64,000 nt of DNA. It comes from Lentibacillus halodurans. GTDB lineage: Bacteria; Bacillota; Bacilli; Bacillales; Amphibacillaceae. The position numbers were made by a program, and so were the translations under genes. This document shows positions 46,091 through 56,029 of the stretch, piece by piece (position 1 is the stretch's first letter; the number at the start of each line of letters is the position of its first letter). The notes beneath the pieces are model-generated. The model saw only the letters and a program-made list of their open reading frames with translations, was not told where the DNA came from and searched no databases. The stretch spans positions 25,318 through 89,317 of the forward strand of contig NZ_FOJW01000014.1 in assembly GCF_900112045.1 (NCBI RefSeq), written 5' to 3'.

Positions 46091-46642
46091 ATGAAAACGG
46101 ACAAAAACGGTAATATACTTGAGCTAATGACAGGTGACATTACCAAACAGCGAACGGATGCGATCGTTAATGCCGCTAATGGGTCTTTGCTGGGTGGGGG
46201 TGGTGTTGATGGCGCGATTCATCGGGCAGCCGGAAAAGAATTGCTGACAGAATGTAAGCAAATACGGGAGGAACAACTGAAAGACGAAAAGCTGCCGACG
46301 GGTGAAGCTGTTATCACGAGCGGCTATAACTTGCCGGCAAAGTATGTGATCCACACAGTCGGCCCGGTTTGGAAGGAACATCACGATAACCAGGAATACC
46401 TGCTTGCCAATTGTTATCAGAATTCATTGGAGCTTGCAATGCAACAAGGCGTTTCCAGCATTGCCTTCCCATCGATCTCAACAGGTGTTTACCGCTTTCC
46501 GGTTAGTCTGGCTGCCAAAACAGCACTGAAAACAATCATCGAATTTTTAAAAAGCTATAATTTCGGCAGCGTGGTGATGGTGCTGTTTTCAGAACAGGAT
46601 TATGCTACATATGAGGCAGTATTAAAGGAAAAAGCCGAATGA
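46091..46642 (+). CDS. macro-domain protein, O-acetyl-ADP-ribose deacetylase (YmdB-like)
   Basis: A 183-residue macro domain. Signature blocks are TDAIVNAANGSLLGGGGVDGAIHRAAG, VIHTVGP and FPSISTGVYRFP, which form the ADP-ribose pocket, with the catalytic-type Asn and Asp in NAANG and GGVDGAI. It probably hydrolyses O-acetyl-ADP-ribose or removes ADP-ribose from targets. The start at 46091 follows AAGGATGATAGG. No sirtuin or ADP-ribosyltransferase partner is nearby. Confidence 0.93.
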   Translation: MKTDKNGNILELMTGDITKQRTDAIVNAANGSLLGGGGVDGAIHRAAGKELLTECKQIREEQLKDEKLPTGEAVITSGYNLPAKYVIHTVGPVWKEHHDNQEYLLANCYQNSLELAMQQGVSSIAFPSISTGVYRFPVSLAAKTALKTIIEFLKSYNFGSVVMVLFSEQDYATYEAVLKEKAE

Positions 46643-46878
46643 TAGACGACAGTGGACGAATCATGGCTGTAAATGGGGAATACGTGTTCAAACAGACCCG
46701 ATGATACCCTGATGTGACCGGAATATCATCAAAACAGGCAAAATCAGGATCATGTCAATCCGAAATCCGATTGTAAGAAAAAAACAGGCTGCTTCGAAAA
46801 ATAACCCAAAATCTTATAGCGCATTTGTCTGATAAGTGGTAAAATTTAAGAAGAGGGAATAAGAAGGGGAAAATCACG

Positions 46879-47490
46879 ATGAAACTTTGGATGCGCAAAA
46901 TTTTTGTAGCACTTATCGCGGTTATCACTTTAGGGTTATATATCCCGGAATTTGATGCGGACGTTGAAGCAGAGCAAAGCAAGGAAGAAATCGATCCTAA
47001 TTCCGATTTCCATGATAAGACCGGTATAAATGACCATCATGAAATGCCAATTCTGACAGCCGATCCATTTGAATCATACCCGGAACAGTCGGCTGTTGAT
47101 CCAATGCTCGCTCTGAGTGAAAAAGCAACAGAACAGGCAATGATCAAAATGGGGCCGCGTATTGCAGGTAAAGTGGAAGCTGAATTCCGCCAAGATATTT
47201 TGCCCAGCATGGAAGAAGCGCTTCATATGATCATGCAAAAAAAAACAGAAGTTCAATATTACAGCATCACGGAGCAGCCTTCTGATGGTTTTGGCGAAAG
47301 GATTTTTAATATTTATGATGAACGAACCGGAAAGGATATTGCCAGATTCGATGTCAGACGTGTCAAACGGCCAATGGAAGGATATTGGTTCAACTTCCAC
47401 TACCATGTAAGCAGTGACGGTTTTGACAAGCACCATGAAATTGGAGAAATTTACTGGGACAAAAATATTCCGCCGAGGTGGATGACGTGA
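46879..47490 (+). CDS. YpjP-like secreted protein
   Basis: A 203-residue protein with an N-terminal signal or anchor (MKLWMRKIFVALIAVITLGLYIP) and a conserved body ending HYHVSSDGFDKHHEIGEIYWDKNIPPRW, the YpjP family of Bacillaceae. Function unknown. The last residues (WDKNxPPxW) are the most recognisable motif. GAAGGGG precedes the ATG. Monocistronic as far as seen. Confidence 0.82.
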   Translation: MKLWMRKIFVALIAVITLGLYIPEFDADVEAEQSKEEIDPNSDFHDKTGINDHHEMPILTADPFESYPEQSAVDPMLALSEKATEQAMIKMGPRIAGKVEAEFRQDILPSMEEALHMIMQKKTEVQYYSITEQPSDGFGERIFNIYDERTGKDIARFDVRRVKRPMEGYWFNFHYHVSSDGFDKHHEIGEIYWDKNIPPRWMT

Positions 47491-47619
47491 TTAGAAAGGG
47501 CCTGGTCGTGTACCGGGTCTTTGTTTGTTTCTCATCCATCCCCTTCTTATTTGGCATAAGGACGGACGGGGATTATAATAGTGGTTATACAACAGATTGA
47601 TAATATGGGAGATAACGAT

Positions 47620-48786
47620 ATGTCTGAAGAAAATATAACCCGAATCCACCTGGACAACAAAGAATACATATTAATTGGTACGGCACATGTATCGAAAAAC
47701 AGTGCCGAACAGGTGAAAGAGGTGATTGAAAGCGAGCAGCCGGATGCAGTCTGTATAGAATTGGACAAGCAACGGTACCAGTCTGTCACAGAAGGCAATA
47801 AATGGAAAGACATGGACATATTTCAGGTCATTAAAGAGAGAAAAGCATCATTGTTGCTCGTGAATCTCGCCATATCATCCTTCCAGAAACGCATGGCCAA
47901 ACAATTCGGTATCGATGCCGGTCAGGAGATGATTCAGGCTATTGAGTCATCGAAAGAAATAGATGCTAATCTTGTGCTGGCTGACCGGAATATCCAGATA
48001 ACGTTCTCCCGCATCTGGGCGGGACTGGGCTTGAAAGGAAAAGCGTTACTGCTGACCCAGATTATTGGCAGTATTTTCAGCCGTGAAACCATTTCAGAAG
48101 AGGAATTGGAAAAGCTCAAATCAAAGGATATGCTAGACAGTATGCTGGAAGAATTTACCGAACATTTTCCACGGCTGAAGAAGCCATTGATCGATGAACG
48201 GGATCAATACCTGTCCCAAAAAATTAAAGAGGCACCAGGTGAGAAAATTGTAGCGGTTCTTGGTGCGGCACATGTTCCCGGTATTACAAATGAAATAAAC
48301 AAAGAGCATGACCTAAAACGACTCAGTGAACGGCCGTCGAAATCAAAGGCCCCCAAAATCATTGCCTGGGCAATTCCGATTTTGATTCTCTCTATTATTG
48401 CATATACGTTTTTCACAAACCCGTCAGCCGGATGGCAGCAGACCGTCAGTTGGGTTTTGTGGAATGGAAGTTTATCAGCAATCGGTACAGCTATTGCTTT
48501 GGGTCATCCATTGACCATATTAACCGCGTTTTTGGCGGCACCGTTATCATCGTTGAACCCGCTCATTGCGGCGGGATGGTTTGCAGGCATTGTCCAGGCC
48601 ATCATCCGCAGACCGCATGTGCGTGACTTTGAGCAGTTATCAGAGGACGTTTATAGTTTGAAAGGCTTTTGGCAAAATAAGGTGACGCGAATTCTACTGA
48701 TTGTCGTATTGGCAAATATTGGCAGTTCAGTTGGAACGTTTATCGGCGGGGCGGATGTTATTCGCTTGTTCTTGGACAATCTGTAG
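47620..48786 (+). CDS. TraB family protein (TraB/PrgY/GumN superfamily)
   Basis: A 388-residue protein. The N-terminal TraB domain begins with LIGTAHVSKNSAEQV and has the later VLGAAHVPGI, the paired glycine-histidine motifs of the family. The C-terminus has a basic linker and about four helices. Enterococcal TraB/PrgY reduces pheromone activity; chromosomal members are presumed membrane peptidases or regulators. GGGAG precedes ATG 47620. A 95-residue gene follows after 24 bases, likely in the same transcript. Confidence 0.85.
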   Translation: MSEENITRIHLDNKEYILIGTAHVSKNSAEQVKEVIESEQPDAVCIELDKQRYQSVTEGNKWKDMDIFQVIKERKASLLLVNLAISSFQKRMAKQFGIDAGQEMIQAIESSKEIDANLVLADRNIQITFSRIWAGLGLKGKALLLTQIIGSIFSRETISEEELEKLKSKDMLDSMLEEFTEHFPRLKKPLIDERDQYLSQKIKEAPGEKIVAVLGAAHVPGITNEINKEHDLKRLSERPSKSKAPKIIAWAIPILILSIIAYTFFTNPSAGWQQTVSWVLWNGSLSAIGTAIALGHPLTILTAFLAAPLSSLNPLIAAGWFAGIVQAIIRRPHVRDFEQLSEDVYSLKGFWQNKVTRILLIVVLANIGSSVGTFIGGADVIRLFLDNL

Positions 48787-48810
48787 CCTGGCAAATGGAG
48801 GGAGTTCCTC

Positions 48811-49098
48811 ATGAAGCTGATTGCTGAACAGCCCTATATTAAAGTGGAGCGCGAAATGACGAGTATAAGTCAAAACTATGTTGAAGATGACCGCCGCCTT
48901 TATTTGTATCACGACAGAATCCTTAGCAAGCATCATGAATTTCCCATTGAACAAGTGTGGGATATGTCATATCGGCCAGTTGATGGCAAGGGTGGTCTGT
49001 TATATTTACACACCAGCAAAGGCGTTCATGTTTATACGGTGAAAGAATCACCTGATGAATTTATAGAAGCATTTAAGAAGCTAAAAAAAAGCTCCTGA
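48811..49098 (+). CDS. hypothetical protein, PH-like fold suspected
   Basis: 95 residues, soluble. Alternating strands (RLYLYHDRILSKHHEFPIEQVWDMSYR, then GGLLYLHTSKGVHVYTV) and a C-terminal helix (PDEFIEAFKKL) resemble bacterial PH-like domains, but I recognise no named family. GGAGGGAG precedes the ATG. It overlaps a terminator shared with the convergent aldehyde dehydrogenase gene. Confidence 0.75.
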   Translation: MKLIAEQPYIKVEREMTSISQNYVEDDRRLYLYHDRILSKHHEFPIEQVWDMSYRPVDGKGGLLYLHTSKGVHVYTVKESPDEFIEAFKKLKKSS

Positions 49099-49114
49099 GA
49101 AAGGGAGCCTTTTT
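49083..49114. terminator. bidirectional terminator
   Basis: GCTCC (49091-49095) and GGAGC (49104-49108), flanked by A- and T-runs, lie between the convergent 48811-49098 gene and the aldehyde dehydrogenase gene. Confidence 0.7.
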
Positions 49115-50537
49115 AGTCTTTTAGCTTAAAACCAATAAACTTCGGTTCGGTCATATCCTCGACGGCATATTTGACCCCTTCTCTGCCGACACCGCTTTGT
49201 TTGACGCCGCCATATGGATGGTTGTCCTGCCGGTAAGTTGAAATTTCGTTAATCCAAACACCGCCCATTTCAAGCTGATCCGCAACCCGCATAGCCCGGT
49301 CTATATCTTTGGTAAACACCCCTGCCTGCAGGCCATATATCGAATCATTGGAATAGGCGATAACATCTTCCTCTGTATCAAAAGGGATCACCGAAACAAT
49401 CGGTGCGAATACTTCATCAGCGATAATCTTCATGTTGCTCTCAACATTCGTCATAATGGTCGGCTTCAGAATCGTACCGTCCCGCTCACCGCCTGTTTCG
49501 ACGTTTGCGCCGTGTTCTGCGGCATCATCAATCCATTGTTTAGCACGTTTGGCTTCCTCTTCACTGATCATAGGGCCGATATCCGTACTTTCGTCAGTAG
49601 GATCGCCAATGGTCAGCTCATTTGTCTGTTTGATGTATTCTTTAAGGAAAGGTTCATAGATGTCTTGTTGCACATAAACGCGTTGTGCCGAAATACATAC
49701 TTGCCCGGAAAAGGAGAAGGCACCTTTGACCAGCTGTTTGGCAGCTTCGTTAATATTTGCATCGTTAAATAAAATGTTGGGTGAGTTGGAGCCCAGTTCA
49801 AGTGTCACTTTCTTAAAGCCGGCGGATTCCTGAATCGATCGTCCGACAGGCAAACTCCCGGTAAATGAGATTTTGTGCACCTTATCGTGTGTGACAAGTG
49901 CTTCGCCGATTTCACCGGTCCCCATCACCAGGTTTAGCACGCCATCAGGCAGTCCCGCTTCCTGAAACAATTTCACTAATTGATAGGCTGAAATGGGGGT
50001 TTTTTCTGCCGGTTTAAAAATGACCGTATTGCCTGCTGCGATGGCTGGTGCAATCTTATGCAGCGACAGATTCAGCGGAAAATTGAATGGCGTGATGGCC
50101 GCTACAACACCAAGCGGAACCTGTTTGACCAGTCCAAGTCTTCCGTCACCATCGATAGCAGCATCCATTGGCACCACTTCACCGGTAATGTGTTTGGCCT
50201 CCTCCGAAGCAAAGCGGAGCACCTGAACTGAGCGCTGGACTTCACCACGGCTGAAATGAATCGGTTTCCCTGCCTCTTTCACAATCGCCCAGGCAAATTC
50301 TTCTGCATTTTCCTCCATTAAATCAGCTGTTTTACGTAAGATGTCTGAGCGTTCATGTGCAGGCATATCCTTCATGGTGTTATGGAATGTATCATATGAA
50401 TTGGTGACCCCCTTTTCAAATTCAATGTCTGATGCCAAGGCAATTTCTGAGACAACTTCCCCGTTGTACGGGTTGATGACATCTATCGTGTTATCACTGT
50501 TGTTGAATTCTTGGCCGTTTATAATCGAACCGATCAT
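49113..50537 (-). CDS. aldehyde dehydrogenase family protein
   Basis: A 474-residue NAD(P)-dependent aldehyde dehydrogenase. It has TPFNFPLNLSLHKIAPAIAAGN (cofactor-binding region), FTGSLPVGR, catalytic Glu in TLELGSNSPNI (about 246) and catalytic Cys in GQVCISAQRV (about 280). It resembles the lactaldehyde / phosphonoacetaldehyde / GapN-like subgroup; the substrate is not clear. GAGGAGG precedes the ATG. It lies 25 bases after the acetolactate-synthase-like gene on the same strand, so the two probably form an operon. Confidence 0.93.
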   Translation of the reverse strand: MIGSIINGQEFNNSDNTIDVINPYNGEVVSEIALASDIEFEKGVTNSYDTFHNTMKDMPAHERSDILRKTADLMEENAEEFAWAIVKEAGKPIHFSRGEVQRSVQVLRFASEEAKHITGEVVPMDAAIDGDGRLGLVKQVPLGVVAAITPFNFPLNLSLHKIAPAIAAGNTVIFKPAEKTPISAYQLVKLFQEAGLPDGVLNLVMGTGEIGEALVTHDKVHKISFTGSLPVGRSIQESAGFKKVTLELGSNSPNILFNDANINEAAKQLVKGAFSFSGQVCISAQRVYVQQDIYEPFLKEYIKQTNELTIGDPTDESTDIGPMISEEEAKRAKQWIDDAAEHGANVETGGERDGTILKPTIMTNVESNMKIIADEVFAPIVSVIPFDTEEDVIAYSNDSIYGLQAGVFTKDIDRAMRVADQLEMGGVWINEISTYRQDNHPYGGVKQSGVGREGVKYAVEDMTEPKFIGFKLKD

Positions 50538-50562
50538 AATTTATCCTCCTCGTATCCAGGGT

Positions 50563-52194
50563 TTAGCAAATGATATCGCCAAGTTTTTCGGTTAATTTCA
50601 TATTTTCGCTGTAATCAACCGGACAGTCGATGAATACAGGTTTATTCATGGCGATGGCTTTTTCCAGTGATGGTTTGAGTTCGTCAGCTTTTGTAATGGT
50701 CATGGGTTCAAATCCATATGAAGCAGCAAGCTGTCTGTAATCCGGATTGCCAAACTTGATATACGATGACCGGTCAAATGTCCTGAGTTGGTGCCATTCA
50801 ATCAGGCCGTATCCATCATCACGCCACATGAGGACAATGATTGGCAGGTTCAGGCGTTTTGCTGTTTCCAGTTCAGCACCGGTCATCTGGAATGAACCAT
50901 CGCCGCAAACAGCTACAACATTCCGTTCCGGGTGAACCATTTTGGCTGCAATGGCACTTGGTACAGCGACTCCCATTGAGGCAAGCCCATTGGAAATGAG
51001 GCACGTATTCGGCTCGTGGGCATGATACATCCGGGCCATCCACATTTTATGGGCACCGACATCTGATATGGCGATATCTGTTTCACTCAATACACTGCGC
51101 AAATCGGCAATGATTTTTTGCGGCTTTATCGGAAAATGGGCATCTTCATAAAATGCCTGCAGTTCATTTAAGGCTTGTTCTCTCACGCTAGCCACCCAGC
51201 TATTATCCCTTGATGCCGAGCTGATACGTTCACCAAGCTGTTCCAGGTTGGCCGGGATGTCTCCTAAAAGATTAAGTGCCACAGGATAATTGGCATCTGT
51301 TTCAGCCTCTTCGGTATCAATGTGAATGATTGGCTTGTTTTCTCTGTTCCAATTCTTTGGCGGGTATTCTGCCATATCGAATCCGATGGTTATGATTAAG
51401 TCTGAACCGTTAAATCCGCATGTAATGTAATCATTTCCGCTTATTCCCGCTGTCAAAAGACTCAACTCATTTTCCCATGAAATTGATCCCTTGCCCATGA
51501 ACGAATGGACAACCGGTATTTGCGTTTTTTGAATAAACGTTTGCAGTTCATTTGTTGCTTGCTGTCTGGTGATGCCATTACCGGCAAGTATAAGCGGATG
51601 CTTTGCCTTTTCAATCATATTGACGGCCTGTTCGACCATGCCTTGACTTGCTTTCGTATGGGGGCGTTCATTCGGAACGAGTGGTGAGGTGTCATCAATA
51701 TCCATGCCAGCGATATCCTCCGGCAGGTCAATGTGTGTTGCGCCCCATTTTTCCTGGCCTGCCACCTGAAAAGCTTTACGGACAACTTCAGGTGTGATTT
51801 TAGCTGATTTAATTTGTGCGTTCCACTTAGTCACCGGCTCATACATATTGATGAGATCATAATACTGGTGGGAGGTTTTATGCTGCCGATCCAGTCCAGC
51901 CTGACCGGTAATGGCAACAAGGGGTGCATGATCCATATTGGCATTGGCAACACCGGTCATCAGGTTCGTTGCCCCGGGTCCTAATGTAGCCAGACAAACG
52001 CCGGGCTTGCCGGTCAGTCTGCCATATGTACCCGCCATGAAGGCAGCACTTGTTTCGTGCCGGGTAACGATAAATTCAATTTCCGAATCATAAATAGCAT
52101 CAAGCAGATCGATATTTTCCTCGCCCGGTACGCCGAAAACATACTCAACCCCCTCCTGCTCAAGACATTTGACGAACAATTCTGCTACAGTCAT
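50563..52194 (-). CDS. thiamine-pyrophosphate enzyme, acetolactate synthase large-subunit type (AlsS-like)
   Basis: A 543-residue TPP enzyme. The catalytic Glu is in IEFIVTRHETSAAFMAG and the TPP/Mg motif begins CGDGSFQMTGAELETAKRLN and ends with the YGLIEWHQ segment. The overall form is like catabolic acetolactate synthase AlsS, but no alsD decarboxylase or small subunit is adjacent. Instead an aldehyde dehydrogenase follows. AAAGGATGG before ATG 52194 supports that start over an upstream in-frame ATG. Reaction: decarboxylation of pyruvate or another 2-oxo acid; the acceptor is unknown. Confidence 0.9.
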   Translation of the reverse strand: MTVAELFVKCLEQEGVEYVFGVPGEENIDLLDAIYDSEIEFIVTRHETSAAFMAGTYGRLTGKPGVCLATLGPGATNLMTGVANANMDHAPLVAITGQAGLDRQHKTSHQYYDLINMYEPVTKWNAQIKSAKITPEVVRKAFQVAGQEKWGATHIDLPEDIAGMDIDDTSPLVPNERPHTKASQGMVEQAVNMIEKAKHPLILAGNGITRQQATNELQTFIQKTQIPVVHSFMGKGSISWENELSLLTAGISGNDYITCGFNGSDLIITIGFDMAEYPPKNWNRENKPIIHIDTEEAETDANYPVALNLLGDIPANLEQLGERISSASRDNSWVASVREQALNELQAFYEDAHFPIKPQKIIADLRSVLSETDIAISDVGAHKMWMARMYHAHEPNTCLISNGLASMGVAVPSAIAAKMVHPERNVVAVCGDGSFQMTGAELETAKRLNLPIIVLMWRDDGYGLIEWHQLRTFDRSSYIKFGNPDYRQLAASYGFEPMTITKADELKPSLEKAIAMNKPVFIDCPVDYSENMKLTEKLGDIIC

Positions 52195-52410
52195 CGCGAT
52201 CCATCCTTTGTCAATTTTTGCTTTTAACGTCATCGTTTATAAATGTATGGTTACCTTATAAGACAAAACGTAGTCTTTCACTCTAAGGGCTTGGTTAAAG
52301 ACAAGTTTTTCTAATGTTAGTTTCCGCAAGAAGTCATGAATTATAAGCATAAAAAACTTATTTTGATTGAAACCAGCCGGCATCATGAAGAACCCCAGTG
52401 CATAGTCTAT

Positions 52411-52520
52411 ATAAAGTGAAACTTCAATCATTGGGGTTCAACGCACAGGACGTAAAAAATGCAGGTGTTTGTCATTGGATGACGAACACAACCTGCCTTT
52501 TTTAACCCCAATGATTGTTA
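52411..52520. repeat. dispersed structured repeat family 4, copy 3 (upstream of prkA)
   Basis: Starts with ATAAAGTGAAACTTCA (52411-52426). A perfect 14-bp inverted repeat, CAATCATTGGGGTT (52425-52438) with AACCCCAATGATTG (52504-52517), encloses a second stem (GCAGGT / ACCTGC with GTCAT / ATGAC). It lies in the 455-base gap between the divergent AlsS-like gene and prkA, 130 bases before the prkA start. Confidence 0.75.
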
Positions 52521-52649
52521 GTTGAACGAATCGGACCTTAACGGGCAGTTGTTTCTAACAATTGTTATGCTCTGCGATTGAAAATCCCGGAGAGGGAACT
52601 TACTCCCGTTAAGGGGGGGATAAACCGAGCCCTAAATGGAGGGAACCGA

Positions 52650-54545
52650 ATGGATATTCTCAACAAAGTGAAGGATCTTCGTGAGGAAGAACAGCGTCTG
52701 AGATGGGAAGGGACGTTTGCCGAGTATCTGGAAATGGTGAAGCAGCGGCCGGAAGTTGCGCAAACTGCTCATTCACGTGTTTATAATATGGTTAAAAGTT
52801 CCGGCTTATCGGAAAAAGACGGAAAAAAGATGTACGATTTTTTTGGCGAAGAGATTTTCGGGCTGGAGGATACGATTGAAAAGCTGGTGGAGGAATATTT
52901 CCATCCGGCAGCTAAACGGCTTGATGTCAGGAAGCGTATTTTACTGCTGATGGGTCCGGTGAGCGGTGGAAAGTCAACGATCGTAACCATGCTGAAACGC
53001 GGTCTCGAGCAATATTCAAGGACAGATGAAGGAGCGGTTTATGCGATCAAGGGCTGCCCGATGCATGAGGATCCGCTCCATTTGATTCCGCAGCATTTGC
53101 GTGCTGATTTTTATGAAGAATACGGCATCCGGATTGAAGGGAGTCTGTCACCATTAAATGCGATGCGACTCGAAAAGGAATATGACGGACGGATAGAAGA
53201 TGTCATGGTCGAGCGCATCTTTTTGTCAGAGGATAAGCGGACCGGCATTGGCACATTCAGCCCGTCTGATCCGAAATCCCAGGATATTGCGGATTTGACC
53301 GGCAGTATTGATTTTTCCACGATTGCGGAATATGGATCAGAATCAGACCCGCGCGCATACCGGTTCGATGGTGAGTTGAACAAGGCAAACCGCGGGATGA
53401 TGGAATTTCAGGAAATGCTGAAGTGTGATGAGAAGTTTCTCTGGCACTTGCTGTCATTGACACAGGAGGGCAATTTTAAAGCCGGTCGGTTTGCGTTGAT
53501 CAGCGCTGATGAACTCATCGTCGCGCACACGAACGAGGCGGAGTACCGGTCGTTTATCGCCAATCAGAAAAATGAGGCACTCCAGTCACGGATCATCGTC
53601 ATGCCGATTCCGTATAACCTGAAAGTGAGTGAAGAAGAACGTATTTATCAAAAAATGATTAATGAAAGTGATATGGCGCATGTGCATATTGCACCCCATG
53701 CGTTAAGAGTTGCTGCGATTTTTTCGATATTGACGCGACTGGAAGAATCGAAAAAACAGAGCGTTGACCTGGTGAAAAAGATGCGCCTTTATGATGGGGA
53801 TAGTGTTGAAGGGTATAATCAGGTTGATGTCGATGAATTGAGAAAGGAATTCCCTGACGAAGGCATGCACGGGATTGACCCGCGTTATGTGATCAACCGG
53901 ATTTCATCAACGATCATTCGCAAGGAGACCCCGTCAATCAATGCACTGGATGTCCTGCGTTCGTTGAAGGACGGACTTGAACAGCATCCATCGATTTCAG
54001 AAGAAGACAAAGAACGCTATTTAAATTATATTTCTGTTGCTAGACGCGAGTATGATGACATTGCAAAAAAAGAGGTACAGAAAGCGTTTGTGTACTCATA
54101 CGAGGAATCAGCTAAAACATTACTCGATAATTATCTGGACAATGTCGAGGCATACTGCAATAAAACAAAGCTGCATGACCCGCTGACCGGCGAGGAAATG
54201 AACCCGGATGAAAAACTGATGCGCTCGATTGAGGAGCAGATCGGCATCTCGGAAAATGCGAAGAAAGCATTCAGGGAGGAAATTCTGATCCGCATCTCCG
54301 CTTATGCACGAAAAGGAAAGCGGTTCGATTACAATTCCCATGAACGTCTGCGGGAAGCTATCCAGAAAAAATTATTTGCCGACCTGAAAGATGTGGTCAA
54401 AATTACAACGTCATCCCAGACGCCGGATGAATCACAGCTCAAGAAAATTAATGAGGTGATTGCCAGACTGATTGATGAATATGGCTATAACTCAGTCTCT
54501 GCCAATGAACTTCTGCGATATGTCGGCAGTCTTCTGAACCGGTAA
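52650..54545 (+). CDS. prkA: PrkA family serine protein kinase / AAA+ protein
   Basis: The 631-residue length equals that of B. subtilis PrkA. An N-terminal AAA+ module has Walker A GPVSGGKST (about 103-111), and a kinase-like C-terminal domain follows. PrkA acts in sporulation and, as E. coli YeaG, in stationary-phase stress, with the partner YhbH/YeaH. GGAGGG before ATG 52650 fixes the start. A strong terminator follows at 54556, so yhbH has its own promoter. Recent work on PrkA reports protease rather than kinase activity, so the name is provisional. Confidence 0.95.
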   Translation: MDILNKVKDLREEEQRLRWEGTFAEYLEMVKQRPEVAQTAHSRVYNMVKSSGLSEKDGKKMYDFFGEEIFGLEDTIEKLVEEYFHPAAKRLDVRKRILLLMGPVSGGKSTIVTMLKRGLEQYSRTDEGAVYAIKGCPMHEDPLHLIPQHLRADFYEEYGIRIEGSLSPLNAMRLEKEYDGRIEDVMVERIFLSEDKRTGIGTFSPSDPKSQDIADLTGSIDFSTIAEYGSESDPRAYRFDGELNKANRGMMEFQEMLKCDEKFLWHLLSLTQEGNFKAGRFALISADELIVAHTNEAEYRSFIANQKNEALQSRIIVMPIPYNLKVSEEERIYQKMINESDMAHVHIAPHALRVAAIFSILTRLEESKKQSVDLVKKMRLYDGDSVEGYNQVDVDELRKEFPDEGMHGIDPRYVINRISSTIIRKETPSINALDVLRSLKDGLEQHPSISEEDKERYLNYISVARREYDDIAKKEVQKAFVYSYEESAKTLLDNYLDNVEAYCNKTKLHDPLTGEEMNPDEKLMRSIEEQIGISENAKKAFREEILIRISAYARKGKRFDYNSHERLREAIQKKLFADLKDVVKITTSSQTPDESQLKKINEVIARLIDEYGYNSVSANELLRYVGSLLNR

Positions 54546-54555
54546 TGACTTGGTT

Positions 54556-54593
54556 AAAACAACAAGACAGCCTGAAACTGTCTTGTTGTTTTT
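54556..54593 (+). terminator. terminator after prkA
   Basis: AACAACAAGACAG and CTGTCTTGTTGTT form a perfect 13-bp stem followed by TTTC. Confidence 0.9.
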
Positions 54594-54752
54594 CTATCCT
54601 AAGCAAATTTGTAATGGCTGCATAAGATAAAGAAACCAGCTCATGTATTTTCATGATTGGCTATGCTGATGAGTTTTGTTAAAAAATACAAAGTTGATTG
54701 AACTGAAATCAACAATAAGGTTAACTTATCATTTTGAATGGGAGGGGAAAAT

Positions 54753-55922
54753 GTGCAGGAAGAGCATAGAAGTTTTACTGTCTCACAGGAAGATTGGTCC
54801 CTCCACCGCAAAGGTTATCAGGATCAGAAACGTCATATGGATAAAGTGAAAGACGCTATTCGAAATAATTTGCCTGATTTAATCAGCGAAGAGAATATTA
54901 TCATGTCAAATGGGCGTGATGTCATCAAAATTCCGATCCGCTCACTGGATGAATACAAAATCCGTTATAACGATGATAAGTCCAAACATGTCGGCCAGGG
55001 GGACGGGGACAGTGAAGTTGGTGATGTGATCGCCCGTGACCCGGGGAGCGGCGATAAGGGGAAAGGCGGATCCGGTGAAGGAAAACAGGCAGGAGACCAG
55101 CCGGGAAGTGACTATTATGAGGCGGAAGTGTCGATGTCTGAACTGGAGGAAGTCTTATTCAAAGAGCTTGAGCTGCCTGATCTGATGCAGAAGGAAGAAG
55201 CTGAAGTGACAACCGAAAAAACGGAATTTAATGACGTCCGCAAAAAAGGGCTGATGGGCAATGTTGATAAAAAACGGACGATTCTGACGGCATTGAAGCG
55301 GAATGCGATCAAAGGAAAGCCGCAAATTACACCTATTTACAATGATGACTTACGTTTCAAAACGTGGAATGACATCGTGAAGCCGGAGTCCCGGGCTGTT
55401 ATCCTGGCCATGATGGATACCAGTGCATCGATGGGGAACTTTGAGAAATTTTTGGCCAGAAGCTTCTTTTTCTGGATGATGAAATTTTTGCGTTCCAAAT
55501 ATGAAAGCGTCGAAATCGCATTTATTGCTCATCATACCGAAGCAAAAGTCGTCACTGAAGAGGCATTTTTTTCAAAAGGGGAAAGCGGCGGAACGATTTG
55601 TTCTTCAGCCTATGACAAGGCATTGGAGTTGATCGCTGACGAATACAGCCCTGCCCGTTACAACATTTATCCATTCCATTTTTCTGACGGGGAAAACATC
55701 ACATCCGATAATCCCAAGTGCATCAAGCTTGTGAATGAAATCATGAATGTATCGAACATGTTCGGCTATGCTGAGGTGAACATGTATCAACGCCAGTCAA
55801 CCCTGATGCGCGCCTATAGAGAATTTGAAAATCCGAAATTCCGCCATTATATTCTAAAAGGAAAAGAAGATGTTTATCACGCTTTGAGAACCTTTTTCCG
55901 GAAGCAAGCAGCCGCTGTCTGA
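54753..55922 (+). CDS. yhbH: sporulation protein YhbH (DUF444, von Willebrand A-like)
   Basis: A 389-residue DUF444 protein. A basic N-terminal part is followed by a glycine-rich linker ([16 protein letters not shown]) and a VWA-like domain with the metal-site motif [11 protein letters not shown] at 54753 after GGAGGGG is the best start; an ATG two bases earlier is out of frame. It works with PrkA in stress and spore-forming programmes. It is transcribed in the same direction as prkA and spoVR but is separated from prkA by a terminator. Confidence 0.93.
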   Translation: MQEEHRSFTVSQEDWSLHRKGYQDQKRHMDKVKDAIRNNLPDLISEENIIMSNGRDVIKIPIRSLDEYKIRYNDDKSKHVGQGDGDSEVGDVIARDPGSGDKGKGGSGEGKQAGDQPGSDYYEAEVSMSELEEVLFKELELPDLMQKEEAEVTTEKTEFNDVRKKGLMGNVDKKRTILTALKRNAIKGKPQITPIYNDDLRFKTWNDIVKPESRAVILAMMDTSASMGNFEKFLARSFFFWMMKFLRSKYESVEIAFIAHHTEAKVVTEEAFFSKGESGGTICSSAYDKALELIADEYSPARYNIYPFHFSDGENITSDNPKCIKLVNEIMNVSNMFGYAEVNMYQRQSTLMRAYREFENPKFRHYILKGKEDVYHALRTFFRKQAAAV

Positions 55923-56001
55923 AACCTCCGCACGAACGAGGTACACCCCAAAAGTTAGGTTTTTGACTCTAACTTTTAGGGTGACTTCAGAGCGGGGGTT
56001 T
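55922..56001 (+). terminator. nested hairpin after yhbH
   Basis: Outer arms AAACCTCCGC (55922-55931) and GCGGGGGTTT (55992-56001) enclose an inner 15-bp stem (55944-55958 with 55969-55983, one mismatch). It overlaps the end of the yhbH stop codon. There is no T-run outside, but it is a plausible transcript end. Confidence 0.5.
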
Positions 56002-56029
56002 CCTCAGCCGCATATCCCGACCTGGCCAT

